From NCBI RefSeq assembly GCF_946221635.1, contig NZ_CAMIHB010000023.1:1-64000 (forward strand): a stretch of 64,000 bases of DNA. Direction: 5' to 3'. The notes beneath the pieces were generated by a model that saw only the letters and a list, made by a program, of their open reading frames with translations, was not told the DNA's origin and did not search any database. Made by a program: the position numbers and the translations under genes. The DNA comes from an uncultured Rhodoferax sp. (GTDB lineage Bacteria; Pseudomonadota; Gammaproteobacteria; Burkholderiales; Burkholderiaceae_C). Positions 50,672-58,214 of this stretch are shown piece by piece (position 1 is the first letter of the stretch; each line of letters starts with the position of its first letter).

Positions 50672-51451
50672 ATGACCTACGAATGCATCACCACCCGTAC
50701 CGAAGGCGAGAAGGTGGCCGTCATCACGCTCAACCGTCCCAAGGCACTGAATGCGCTGAACGACCAGCTCATGGACGAGCTGGGCGCCGCGCTCAAGGGC
50801 TTTGACGCCGACCCGGCCATCGGCTGCATCGTGCTCACCGGCAGCGAAAAAGCCTTTGCCGCAGGCGCAGACATCACCGTCATGGCCAAGTACAGCTTTG
50901 CCGATGCCTACAAGGGCGACTTCATCACCCGCAACTGGGAAACCATTCGTTCCGTCCGCAAGCCCGTGATCGCCGCGGTCAGCGGCTTTGCGCTGGGCGG
51001 CGGCTGCGAGCTGGCCATGATGTGCGACTTCATCATCGCCGCCGACAACGCCAAGTTCGGCCAGCCCGAGATCAAGCTGGGCATCATCCCCGGCGCAGGC
51101 GGTACCCAGCGCCTGCCGCGCGCCGTGGGCAAGTCCAAGGCCATGGACCTGGCCCTGACCGGCCGCATGATGGACGCCGCCGAGGCCGAGCGCGCCGGGC
51201 TGGTGAGCCGCGTGGTGCCGCTGGACAAGCTGCAGGACGAAGCGCTGGGCGCGGCGCTGCAGATCTGCGCCTTCTCGCAAGTGGCCACCATGGCCGCCAA
51301 GGAGGCGGTGAACCGCGCCTTTGAGGGCACGCTGGCCGACGGCATCGTGTTCGAGCGCCGCCTGTTCCACGCACTGTTTGCCACGGCCGACCAGAAGGAA
51401 GGCATGGACGCCTTCATCAACAAGCGCGCCGCCCACTTTACCCACCAGTAA
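50672..51451 (+). CDS. Enoyl-CoA hydratase
   Basis: A 259-residue crotonase, VAVITLNRPKALNALNDQLM (~residues 14-33), oxyanion-hole AFAAGADITVMA (~63-74), GFALGGGCELAMMCD (~105-119, catalytic Glu), and GIIPGAGGTQRLPR (~136-149, second Glu replaced region PGAGGTQ). Likely hydrates short-chain enoyl-CoA in beta-oxidation. ATG 50672 gives the standard N-terminus MTYECI. The promoter of the downstream tRNA gene lies within the last codons and just after. Confidence 0.94.
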   Translation: MTYECITTRTEGEKVAVITLNRPKALNALNDQLMDELGAALKGFDADPAIGCIVLTGSEKAFAAGADITVMAKYSFADAYKGDFITRNWETIRSVRKPVIAAVSGFALGGGCELAMMCDFIIAADNAKFGQPEIKLGIIPGAGGTQRLPRAVGKSKAMDLALTGRMMDAAEAERAGLVSRVVPLDKLQDEALGAALQICAFSQVATMAAKEAVNRAFEGTLADGIVFERRLFHALFATADQKEGMDAFINKRAAHFTHQ

Positions 51452-51466
51452 TTTTTGGTCTATAAT
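51437..51466 (+). promoter_or_regulatory. Promoter of tRNA-Met
   Basis: A perfect TATAAT -10 box at 51461-51466 with TTTACC at 51437-51442 as -35 and an 18 bp spacer. It sits 10 bp upstream of the mature tRNA 5' end; the -35 lies inside the enoyl-CoA hydratase coding sequence. Confidence 0.75.
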
Positions 51467-51476
51467 TCCGGGCTCC

Positions 51477-51553
51477 GGTCGTATAGCTCAGTTGGTTAGA
51501 GCGCAGCATTCATAATGCTGATGTCGGTGGTTCAAGTCCACCTACGACCACCA
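51477..51553 (+). tRNA. tRNA-Met (anticodon CAT, elongator type)
   Basis: A 77 nt cloverleaf: acceptor GGTCGTA pairs with TACGACC, D arm GCTC/GAGC, anticodon stem CAGCA/TGCTG with loop TTCATAA (anticodon CAT), T arm GGTGG-TTCAAGT-CCACC, encoded CCA. The paired 1-72 position rules out initiator tRNA. A lysidine-type tRNA-Ile (CAT) is not completely excluded, but Met fits best. Confidence 0.92.
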
Positions 51554-51560
51554 AACCTGA

Positions 51561-51592
51561 AAACCCGCTCTCCGCAAGGAAGCGGGTTTTTC
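51561..51592 (+). terminator. Intrinsic terminator after tRNA-Met
   Basis: Stem AAACCCGCT (51561-51569) / AGCGGGTTT (51581-51589) with an 11 nt loop, followed by TTTTC. Confidence 0.85.
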
Positions 51593-51651
51593 TTTGGCAT
51601 TGCCCTTGGGCCGCTAAAATTGCGGCCTTTCCCAGCCTCTGGATATACACC

Positions 51652-52035
51652 ATGAACCGCTGCACCCACCTCCTCGGCACCCTGTGCCTGCTGGCCGTCC
51701 TGCCCTTGGTCAGCCTGGCGCAGACCACGGCGACCAGCCAGCAACTGACCGACAGCGCCGGCAATGTAGCTGCTCTGCGCAACTTTCCTCCCAAGGCCGT
51801 GCGCGGCACGCTGCAGGTCGTGGCACCGCCCGAGGTCTTGCTCAACAGCAAGGTGGCGCGCCTCTCCCCCGGTGCGCGCATCCGCGGCGCCAACGGCATG
51901 CTGGCCATGTCGGCCTCCCTGGTGGGCCAGACTCTGCCTGTGATGTACCAGCTGGAGGCCCAGGGCATGCTGCATGAGGTCTGGGTGCTGACCGAGCTGG
52001 AAGCCAAGCTGCTACCCCTGCCCACGGCCCAGTAA
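51652..52035 (+). CDS. Small secreted protein of unknown function
   Basis: A 127-residue precursor with a clear signal peptide (MNRCTHLLGTLCLLAVLPLVSLAQ, cleavage near residue 23). The mature part has RNFPPKAVRGTLQVVAPPEV and LLNSKVARLSPGARIRGANG, suggesting a small beta-rich periplasmic domain. I do not recognise the family. It lies between tRNA-Met and miaB and is followed by a degenerate family-1 repeat. Confidence 0.75.
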   Translation: MNRCTHLLGTLCLLAVLPLVSLAQTTATSQQLTDSAGNVAALRNFPPKAVRGTLQVVAPPEVLLNSKVARLSPGARIRGANGMLAMSASLVGQTLPVMYQLEAQGMLHEVWVLTELEAKLLPLPTAQ

Positions 52036-52055
52036 GCGGCCACAGGCTTTCAGGC

Positions 52056-52110
52056 CTTTTGGGGCACCAGCCCCCGTCCCTACTGCGCGAATAGCTCCCA
52101 AATTTATAGC
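52056..52110 (-). repeat. Family-1 interspersed repeat, degenerate reverse copy upstream of miaB
   Basis: On the minus strand it reads gctataaatttgggagct, then attcgcgcagtagggacgggggctggtgcc, matching the reference copy in block order with several differences. It occupies most of the 90 bp between the small secreted protein gene and miaB. Confidence 0.6.
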
Positions 52111-52125
52111 ATTGCAGGTCCCGCC

Positions 52126-53466
52126 ATGTCCAAGAAAGTCTTTATCAAAACCTTCGGCTGCCAGATGAACGAGTACGACTCGGACAAGATGGCCGACGTG
52201 CTGGGTGCGGCCCAGGGCTACGAACCCACGGACGACATGGAACAGGCCGACCTCATCCTGTTCAACACCTGCTCGGTGCGCGAAAAGGCGCAGGAGAAAG
52301 TGTTCTCCGATCTGGGTCGCATCAAGCACCTCAAGGCCAAGGGCGTGCAGATTGGCGTGGGCGGCTGCGTGGCCAGCCAGGAGGGCGAAGAGATCATCAA
52401 GCGCGCGCCCTATGTGGACGTGGTCTTCGGCCCGCAAACCCTGCACCGCCTGCCCGAGCTGCTAAACGCGCGCCGCGAAAAAGACAAGCCGCAGGTGGAC
52501 ATCAGCTTCCCCGAGATCGAGAAATTCGACCACCTGCCGCCCGCCAAGGTGGATGGCGCCTCGGCGTTTGTTTCCATCATGGAAGGCTGCAACAAGTACT
52601 GCAGCTACTGCGTGGTGCCCTACACCCGCGGCACCGAAATCAACCGCCCGTTTGAGGACCTGCTGGTGGAAATCGCCGGCCTGGCCGACCAGGGCGTGAA
52701 GGAAGTGAACCTGCTGGGCCAGAACGTCAACGCCTGGCGCGCTCCGCTGGGCGACGGCGGTGCCATGGCCGACTTTGCGACGCTGCTGGAATATGTGAGC
52801 GACATCCCCGGCATCGAACGCATCCGCTACACCACCAGCCACCCCAATGAGTTCACGCCCAGCCTGATCGCGGCCTACGAGAAGCTGCCCAAACTGGTGA
52901 GCCACCTGCACCTGCCCGTGCAGCATGGCAGCGACAAGATCCTCATGGCCATGAAGCGCGGCTACACCGCCATGGAATACAAGAGCACCATCCGCAAGCT
53001 GCGCGCGATCCGGCCCGACATGAGCATCAGTTCCGACTTCATTGTCGGCTTCCCCGGCGAGACGGAAGACGACCACGCACGGCTGATGAAGCTGATGGAC
53101 GACATCGGTTTTGACAACAGCTTCAGCTTCATCTTCAGCCCCCGCCCCGGTACGCCGGCCGCCAACCTGCACGATGACACGCCGCACGAGATCAAGCTGC
53201 GCCGCCTGCAGGAGGTGCAAGCCAACATCAACGCCAACATCGCCCGCATCAGCGAACAGCGCGTGGGCACGGTGCAGCGCATTCTGGTGGAAGGCAGCAG
53301 CAAGCGCGACAACGGCGAACTGATGGGCCGTACCGAGTGCAACCGCGTCGTCAACTTCGCGGGGCATCCGCGTCTGGTGGGGCAGCTGGTGGATGTGCGC
53401 ATCACAGAAACCCGCAGCTACACGCTGCGCGGCGAGGTGCTGACACGGGAAGTCCAGCCTGCCTGA
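52126..53466 (+). CDS. miaB: tRNA-2-methylthio-N6-dimethylallyladenosine synthase
   Basis: Radical-SAM methylthiotransferase acting on A37 of tRNAs reading UNN codons. The 446-residue protein has the UPF0004 domain (FIKTFGCQMNEYDSDKM, residues ~6-22, first cluster Cys; NTCSVREKA), the radical-SAM motif CNKYCSYC (~155-162) and a C-terminal TRAM domain (~380-446). Length is typical. Preceded by a family-1 repeat copy. Confidence 0.97.
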   Translation: MSKKVFIKTFGCQMNEYDSDKMADVLGAAQGYEPTDDMEQADLILFNTCSVREKAQEKVFSDLGRIKHLKAKGVQIGVGGCVASQEGEEIIKRAPYVDVVFGPQTLHRLPELLNARREKDKPQVDISFPEIEKFDHLPPAKVDGASAFVSIMEGCNKYCSYCVVPYTRGTEINRPFEDLLVEIAGLADQGVKEVNLLGQNVNAWRAPLGDGGAMADFATLLEYVSDIPGIERIRYTTSHPNEFTPSLIAAYEKLPKLVSHLHLPVQHGSDKILMAMKRGYTAMEYKSTIRKLRAIRPDMSISSDFIVGFPGETEDDHARLMKLMDDIGFDNSFSFIFSPRPGTPAANLHDDTPHEIKLRRLQEVQANINANIARISEQRVGTVQRILVEGSSKRDNGELMGRTECNRVVNFAGHPRLVGQLVDVRITETRSYTLRGEVLTREVQPA

Positions 53467-53582
53467 ATTGACGCAATATTCCGTTACGGGTTGGTTGCAA
53501 GTTCTTACAAAACTCCAGGTCGGCCTAGTCCAAACGCACCACAGAGGTGCGACGTTGCCTGCGTGTTTGTTACCGATACTTC

Positions 53583-53604
53583 GTGCTCCACAAACAGGGA
53601 GCAC
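53583..53604 (+). promoter_or_regulatory. Hairpin over the Shine-Dalgarno of the PEP-CTERM gene
   Basis: GTGCTCC (53583-53589) and GGAGCAC (53598-53604) form a 7 bp stem with an 8 nt loop. The GGGAG of the likely ribosome-binding site is inside the right arm, 5-10 bases before the ATG at 53609, so the folded RNA would hide it. Confidence 0.5.
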
Positions 53605-53608
53605 TTGC

Positions 53609-54424
53609 ATGTTTAAAACACTGGTTGCCGGCGCAGCGCTGGCCGTCTCTTTCGCGTCTGCGCCTGCCATGGCTGGCGCGATCCACAATGCCGATCTCTA
53701 CACGACCAACACATTGGCACGCAATGACGATGGCTACACAGGCCTCGTCAACCTCGGCTTCAACATCAACTTTTTTGGTCAAAGCTTCAGCCAGCTGCAC
53801 GTCAACAACAACGGCAACGTGACATTTGGACAGGCACTCGATGTGTACACCCCGTTCAATCTGGTGACCACCAACCGCTCCATACTGGCGCCCTTCTTTG
53901 CCGACGTGGATACCCGCAACCTGAACAGCGGCGTGACCCAGTATGGTCAGGCCACCGTCAACGGCCGCCAGACCTTCGGCGTGAACTGGATCAACGTCGG
54001 TTACTACGACAGGCAGGCCGACAAGACCAACAGCTTCCAGCTGATCTTGACTGACCGCTCCGACACCGGCGCCGGCAACTTCGACTTCCAGTTCAATTAC
54101 GACAAGATCACCTGGGAAACGGGCAGCGCCAGCAACGGCACCAACGGCTTCGGCGGCTCTTCGGCGCGCGCGGGCTGGTCCAACGGCACCACCAATTCCT
54201 TTGAGCTGGCCGGCTCCGCCGTCAATGGCGCCCTCCTGAACACCGGCAGCCACGCGCTGGTGACCCACAGCCTCAACTCCGGCATCGACGGTCAATACAA
54301 CTTCAGCGTGCGCAATGGCACCGTGATTCCCGCCGTGCCCGAACCCGAGACCTACGCCATGCTGCTGGCCGGCCTGGGGGTAATGGGCGCCATGGCACGC
54401 CGCCGTCGTGCGCGCCAAGCCTGA
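53609..54424 (+). CDS. NIDO domain protein with PEP-CTERM sorting signal
   Basis: A 271-residue exported protein: signal peptide ending SAPAMAG (~residue 23), a NIDO-like domain (LGFNINFFGQSFSQLHVNNNGNVTFG region, ~48-75; ILAPFFADVDTRN ~92; FQFNYDKITWETG ~152), Gly/Asn/Ser-rich middle, and the C-terminal sorting signal VPEPETYAMLLAGLGVMG followed by RRRR. PEP-CTERM proteins are processed by exosortase and relate to exopolysaccharide/biofilm; no exosortase gene is in the window. Possible surface adhesin. Confidence 0.9.
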   Translation: MFKTLVAGAALAVSFASAPAMAGAIHNADLYTTNTLARNDDGYTGLVNLGFNINFFGQSFSQLHVNNNGNVTFGQALDVYTPFNLVTTNRSILAPFFADVDTRNLNSGVTQYGQATVNGRQTFGVNWINVGYYDRQADKTNSFQLILTDRSDTGAGNFDFQFNYDKITWETGSASNGTNGFGGSSARAGWSNGTTNSFELAGSAVNGALLNTGSHALVTHSLNSGIDGQYNFSVRNGTVIPAVPEPETYAMLLAGLGVMGAMARRRRARQA

Positions 54425-54443
54425 AGCGAACTCCAACCAATAC

Positions 54444-54470
54444 AAAGGGCTCCCTCGGGAGCCCTTTTTG
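54444..54470. terminator. Bidirectional terminator after the PEP-CTERM gene
   Basis: A 10 bp perfect stem AAGGGCTCCC (54445-54454) / GGGAGCCCTT (54457-54466) followed by TTT on the plus strand and preceded by AAA for the minus-strand small gene. Confidence 0.87.
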
Positions 54471-54492
54471 CTTTTGTCCGGCAGTGCGCGAA

Positions 54493-54702
54493 TTACTTCG
54501 CTGCCTCGGCTTTCTTCGCAGCCGCCTTCTTGGCATGGGACGCCTTCTTCATGGCCTTCTTTTCGGCCTTGGGTGCAGGGGCTTCTGCCTTGACGGCAGC
54601 AGGAGCCACTGCGGGCGCAGCGGTAGCGGGCGCAGCCGGCGCTTGGGCGAAAGCGCCCACAGAGATCAGACCAGCGACCAGGGTTGCGAACATTTTTTTC
54701 AT
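54493..54702 (-). CDS. Small exported Ala/Lys/Pro-rich protein
   Basis: A 69-residue precursor: signal peptide MKKMFATLVAGLISVGAFAQ, then a low-complexity mature part of Ala, Pro and Lys (APKAEKKAMKKASHAKKAAA) resembling histone H1-like or PhaP-like tails. ATG 54702 with AAGGTG 7 bases upstream is chosen over an earlier GTG. Strongly basic after cleavage; may interact with polyanions such as DNA, polyphosphate or exopolysaccharide. Family not recognised. Confidence 0.75.
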   Translation of the reverse strand: MKKMFATLVAGLISVGAFAQAPAAPATAAPAVAPAAVKAEAPAPKAEKKAMKKASHAKKAAAKKAEAAK

Positions 54703-54842
54703 GGCTGTCACCTTTCAGTTGTGAGGTATTGCGCCCAGAGCATCTGGATGCCCTTCCACAACGGGCGCCACGGGGGGCTGTTGACCGGGTCTGTGTGAAG
54801 CTTGGGTAAAGACCCAGGCGGGAGCGCCTTGCGCAAAGCCGG

Positions 54843-55745
54843 TCAATGTTCCGGCGTCTCAGCCGCAGCACGGCTTTCGTGCGCCGTGAGCCAGGCTCCG
54901 GCCGCACCACACACCGCAATCAAAACCATGCCGGCCAATGTCCAGTGGTCGGGCACATGGGAAAAAATGAGCCAGCCGCCCACCATGGCAAATGCGATCT
55001 GGGCATACATATAGGGCATGAGCACCGCCGCTGGCGCACGCTTGAAGGCCTGAATGAAGATGAAGTGTCCCAGGCTACCCAGAACCCCCATCAGCAACAG
55101 GCCACCCCACACCGCATGCGATCCAATCGGCATCCACGCGAAAGGCAGTATGCAGAGCGACACCAGGGCCCCCGTCCAGCCGGTATAGAACTGCATGGTC
55201 ATGGGATCTTCAGTACGCGCCATGCGGCTGGTCAACAACTGAAAGCCCGCGTTGGCCAGCACCACGCCAATGGGAAACAGCAGGGCCCAGTTGAAATCCG
55301 CCCCCTCCGGGCGCACGATCACCAGCGTACCCAGAAACCCGCCTGCCACGAGCAGCAGCCGCAGGCCCGATACCTTTTCATGCAACATGCGTGCGGCCAA
55401 CAGGGTCACCAGCAGCGGTGTGAGCAGCACGATGGCCGTGAACTCACCCACGGGCATGTGCTTGAGACTCAGAAAAGCCAGCACGCTGGTGAGCAACAGC
55501 AAAGCTCCCCGCATCAGGTGCAAGCCCAGATGCCGGGTGTGCAACAGGGCGCGGCCTCGCCGCGGCAGCTCCAGGGCGGTGGTGGCGACGGCCTGAAAAC
55601 CATATCGGAAGAACATGGCCACCATCAGCGGTGCACTCAACGATACCCACTTGGTGGTGGTATCCAGCGCGGCAAAGCAGGCCATGGCAAGCACCGCCAG
55701 GCCAATGCCACGCAGTACCCGGGTCGGTGCGTGCGGGGCGCTCAA
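54843..55745 (-). CDS. EamA/DMT superfamily transporter
   Basis: A 300-residue protein with ten hydrophobic helices in two EamA repeats (LAMACFAALDTTTKWVS ~18-34; KHMPVGEFTAIVLLTPLL ~94-111; GSLGHFIFIQAFKRAPAAV in the second repeat). Substrate unknown. Its ATG overlaps the ffh stop by 4 bp, so it is translated after ffh. Different from the EamA protein at 40284. Confidence 0.88.
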   Translation of the reverse strand: MSAPHAPTRVLRGIGLAVLAMACFAALDTTTKWVSLSAPLMVAMFFRYGFQAVATTALELPRRGRALLHTRHLGLHLMRGALLLLTSVLAFLSLKHMPVGEFTAIVLLTPLLVTLLAARMLHEKVSGLRLLLVAGGFLGTLVIVRPEGADFNWALLFPIGVVLANAGFQLLTSRMARTEDPMTMQFYTGWTGALVSLCILPFAWMPIGSHAVWGGLLLMGVLGSLGHFIFIQAFKRAPAAVLMPYMYAQIAFAMVGGWLIFSHVPDHWTLAGMVLIAVCGAAGAWLTAHESRAAAETPEH

Positions 55746-57106
55746 AACGGCATCTTGGGCATGCCTTTCATGCCGCCCAAGCGCTTCATCATCTTCATCA
55801 TGCCGCCGCCCTTCATCTTCTTCATCATGTCCTGCATCTGCTCAAATTCCTTGAGCAGGCGGTTGACTTCCTGCACGTGCACGCCGGCACCGGCGGCAAT
55901 GCGGCGCTTGCGTGTGGCCTTGATGAGGTCGGGCTTGCGGCGCTCCAGCGGCGTCATGCTGTGGATGATGCCCTCCTTGCGCTTGATATCCTTCTCGGCC
56001 TTGTCCATGTCCACCTGGCCGGCCTTGGCCGCCATGGCCGCAGGCAACTTGTCCATGAGGCTGGAGAGCCCCCCCATCTGCTTCATCTGCTGAATCTGGG
56101 CCAGGAAGTCGTTGAGGTCAAACCCTGCACCGCTCTTGACCTTCTCGGCCAACTTCTTGGCGGCCTCGATGTCCACACCGGCGGTGACCTGCTCCACCAG
56201 GGCCACGATGTCCCCCATGCCGAGGATGCGCCCGGCATGGCGCTCCGCGTCAAATACCTCGATGCCGTCCAGCTTTTCGCTGGTACCCGCGAACTTGATG
56301 GGCGCACCCGTGACCTGGCGCACCGACAGTGCCGCGCCACCGCGCGAGTCGCCATCGGTCTTGGTGAGGATGATCCCGGTCAGCGGCAGCGCCTCCTTGA
56401 AGGCTTTGGCAGTGTTGACCGCATCCTGCCCCTGCATGGCGTCCACCACAAACAGGGTTTCGACCGGATTCAGCGCGGCATGCAGGTTCTTGATTTCCAG
56501 CATCAACGCTTCATCAATCGCCAGACGGCCGGCAGTGTCCACCAGCAGCACGTCGAAGAAGTGCTTCTTCGCATAATCCAGTGCGGCGCGGCCGATGTCC
56601 ACGGGCTTCTGGTCGGGCGTGGACGGGAACCACTCCGCGCCGGCCTGGGCGGTCACGGTCTTGAGCTGCTCGATGGCCGCAGGGCGGTAGACGTCGCCCG
56701 ATACCGTCAGCACCTTCTTCTTGCGTTTCTCGATGAGGTGCTTGGCCAGCTTGGCTGTGGTAGTGGTTTTACCGGCCCCCTGCAGACCGGCCATGAGGAT
56801 GACGGCGGGGGGCTGGGTCGCGAGGTTGATGTCGCTCACGCCCTCGCCCATGGTGGCGGCCAGCTCCTTGTTGACGATGCTGACCAACACCTGGCCCGGT
56901 TGCAGGGAACCCATGACCTCCTGACCCAGGGCCTTGTCCTTCACGCGCGCAATGAAGTCACGGACCACGGGCAGGGCCACGTCGGCTTCCAGCAAGGCCA
57001 TGCGCACTTCGCGCAGCATATCGGCCACATTGGACTCGGTGATGCGTCCCTGGCCTCGCAAATCCTTGACGAGGCGGGAAAGTTTGTCGGTAAGAGCGGA
57101 GGCCAT
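55742..57106 (-). CDS. ffh: Signal recognition particle protein Ffh
   Basis: GTPase that targets nascent membrane proteins with 4.5S RNA and FtsY. The 454-residue protein has the N domain (~1-90), G domain with GLQGAGKTTTTAKLA (~105-119), DTAGRLAIDEAL, TKTDGDSRGGAALS, and a methionine-rich M domain ending in a run of MMKKMKGGGMMKMMKRLGG. Start ATG 57106. Divergent from the ccsA-like gene, the usual betaproteobacterial arrangement. Confidence 0.98.
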   Translation of the reverse strand: MASALTDKLSRLVKDLRGQGRITESNVADMLREVRMALLEADVALPVVRDFIARVKDKALGQEVMGSLQPGQVLVSIVNKELAATMGEGVSDINLATQPPAVILMAGLQGAGKTTTTAKLAKHLIEKRKKKVLTVSGDVYRPAAIEQLKTVTAQAGAEWFPSTPDQKPVDIGRAALDYAKKHFFDVLLVDTAGRLAIDEALMLEIKNLHAALNPVETLFVVDAMQGQDAVNTAKAFKEALPLTGIILTKTDGDSRGGAALSVRQVTGAPIKFAGTSEKLDGIEVFDAERHAGRILGMGDIVALVEQVTAGVDIEAAKKLAEKVKSGAGFDLNDFLAQIQQMKQMGGLSSLMDKLPAAMAAKAGQVDMDKAEKDIKRKEGIIHSMTPLERRKPDLIKATRKRRIAAGAGVHVQEVNRLLKEFEQMQDMMKKMKGGGMMKMMKRLGGMKGMPKMPF

Positions 57107-57183
57107 AAGACGTATTCCGGCGAGCGGAACCTGTGGTGAGGGCCAGCCGGGGCTGGCAGGGTGCAAAACGCTAAACTGTGGTC

Positions 57184-57987
57184 ATGATTTTAGCGAGTGC
57201 GTCCCCCATCAGCCTGAGCCTGTCGGTTTTGGCCGCGAGTGCCTATGCGTGGGCGGCCCTGCGCGCCAGCCATCTGTCGGCAGCCGCTGCGAGAAACTGG
57301 GTGGCAGCGGCCTGGGTGCTGCACGGTACCGTGCTGGCCTGGAACCTGCTGGGTGAAAGTGCGCACTTTGGTTTTGCACCGGCGCTCTCGGTGACGGCCT
57401 GGCTGGTGGCCGCTGTCTATGCCGTCGAGAGCCAGGTCTTCCCACAGTTGCAAACCCGCTGGGCATTGGCCGCGCTAGGGGCGCTGGCTGTGGTACTGGC
57501 CTTTGTATTTCCGGGGCATACCCTGTCTGCGTCAGCTTCTGCCTGGCTGCCACTGCACCTCTTGTTTGGCGTGGCCTGCTACGGCTTGTTTGGTACTGCC
57601 GTAGTGCACGCCTGGTTCATGACGCGCGCCGAAGCCCGCATCCGCCAAGCAGCAGACCCCCACAGCGGCCTTCCTCTGCTGACGCTTGAGCGCCTGACCT
57701 ACCGTTTTGTTGCTGCCGGCTTTGTGCTGCTGAGCGCCACGCTGGTCATGGGGTTTGGCTTTGGCGATGTGCTGTATGGTCCGGAACACGCGTGGCGCTG
57801 GGACCACAAGACCGTGTTCTCCGTGCTGTCATGGATCACCTTTGCCATCTTGCTCGTAGGGCGTTACCGGTTCGGGTGGCGCGGCAAGCAGGCCCGCACG
57901 ATGTTGTATGCAGGTACCGCACTCCTCCTGCTGGCTTATGTGGGATCGCGCTTCGTGATGGAAGTCATCCTGGGACGCAACGCGTGA
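57184..57987 (+). CDS. CcsA/YpjD-type cytochrome c assembly membrane protein
   Basis: A 267-residue inner-membrane protein with eight or so helices and the CcsA/HemX-like features: LHLLFGVACYGLFGTAVVHAW (~residues 122-142), LTYRFVAAGFVLLSATLVMGF and the WDHKTVFSVLSWITFA segment (~203-218; Trp-rich and His motif of haem-handling proteins). Members shuttle or ligate haem for cytochrome c maturation. Start at ATG 57184; an earlier GTG at 57178 is possible. Confidence 0.85.
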   Translation: MILASASPISLSLSVLAASAYAWAALRASHLSAAAARNWVAAAWVLHGTVLAWNLLGESAHFGFAPALSVTAWLVAAVYAVESQVFPQLQTRWALAALGALAVVLAFVFPGHTLSASASAWLPLHLLFGVACYGLFGTAVVHAWFMTRAEARIRQAADPHSGLPLLTLERLTYRFVAAGFVLLSATLVMGFGFGDVLYGPEHAWRWDHKTVFSVLSWITFAILLVGRYRFGWRGKQARTMLYAGTALLLLAYVGSRFVMEVILGRNA

Positions 57988-58214
57988 AGTACGTTTTGGT
58001 GTTTCTCGTGGTATTTCTTGTCGCGTGGCGCTGGCGCAGCGCGCGCAGCCACGGCATGGTGCAAAAACAGCAAGCAAAGGCCCGGGCCGCGGCCCAGCCC
58101 ACCCAGATGGTGGCATGCGCACAGTGCGGACTGCATCTTCCGCAACACGACGCGCTGCCGGGAAGGCGTGGCAACTACTGCAGCGCAGCGCATCGCCAGT
58201 CCGCGGAGGGCTGA
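57984..58214 (+). CDS. PP0621-like small protein with membrane anchor and zinc-ribbon-like motif, GTG start
   Basis: A 76-residue protein: N-terminal hydrophobic helix (YVLVFLVVFLVAWRW), a basic/Gln-rich linker, and a C-terminal metal-binding-like motif CAQCG...YCSAAH (residues ~45-69). This matches the PP0621 family found before pilS in many betaproteobacteria; function unknown. GTG start at 57984 overlaps the previous stop (GTGA) and the stop overlaps the pilS ATG by one base, so it is tightly coupled to both. Confidence 0.85.
   Translation: MKYVLVFLVVFLVAWRWRSARSHGMVQKQQAKARAAAQPTQMVACAQCGLHLPQHDALPGRRGNYCSAAHRQSAEG

Noticed and set aside
51477..51553. tRNA-Ile (lysidine, CAT) as alternative identity
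   Set aside because: Acceptor and anticodon-stem sequences fit elongator tRNA-Met better, although identity determinants cannot be tested here.
57169..57195. Inverted repeat cgctaaa/tttagcg around the ccsA-like start codon
   Set aside because: Short 7 bp arms, long loop and no GC stability; may be chance.
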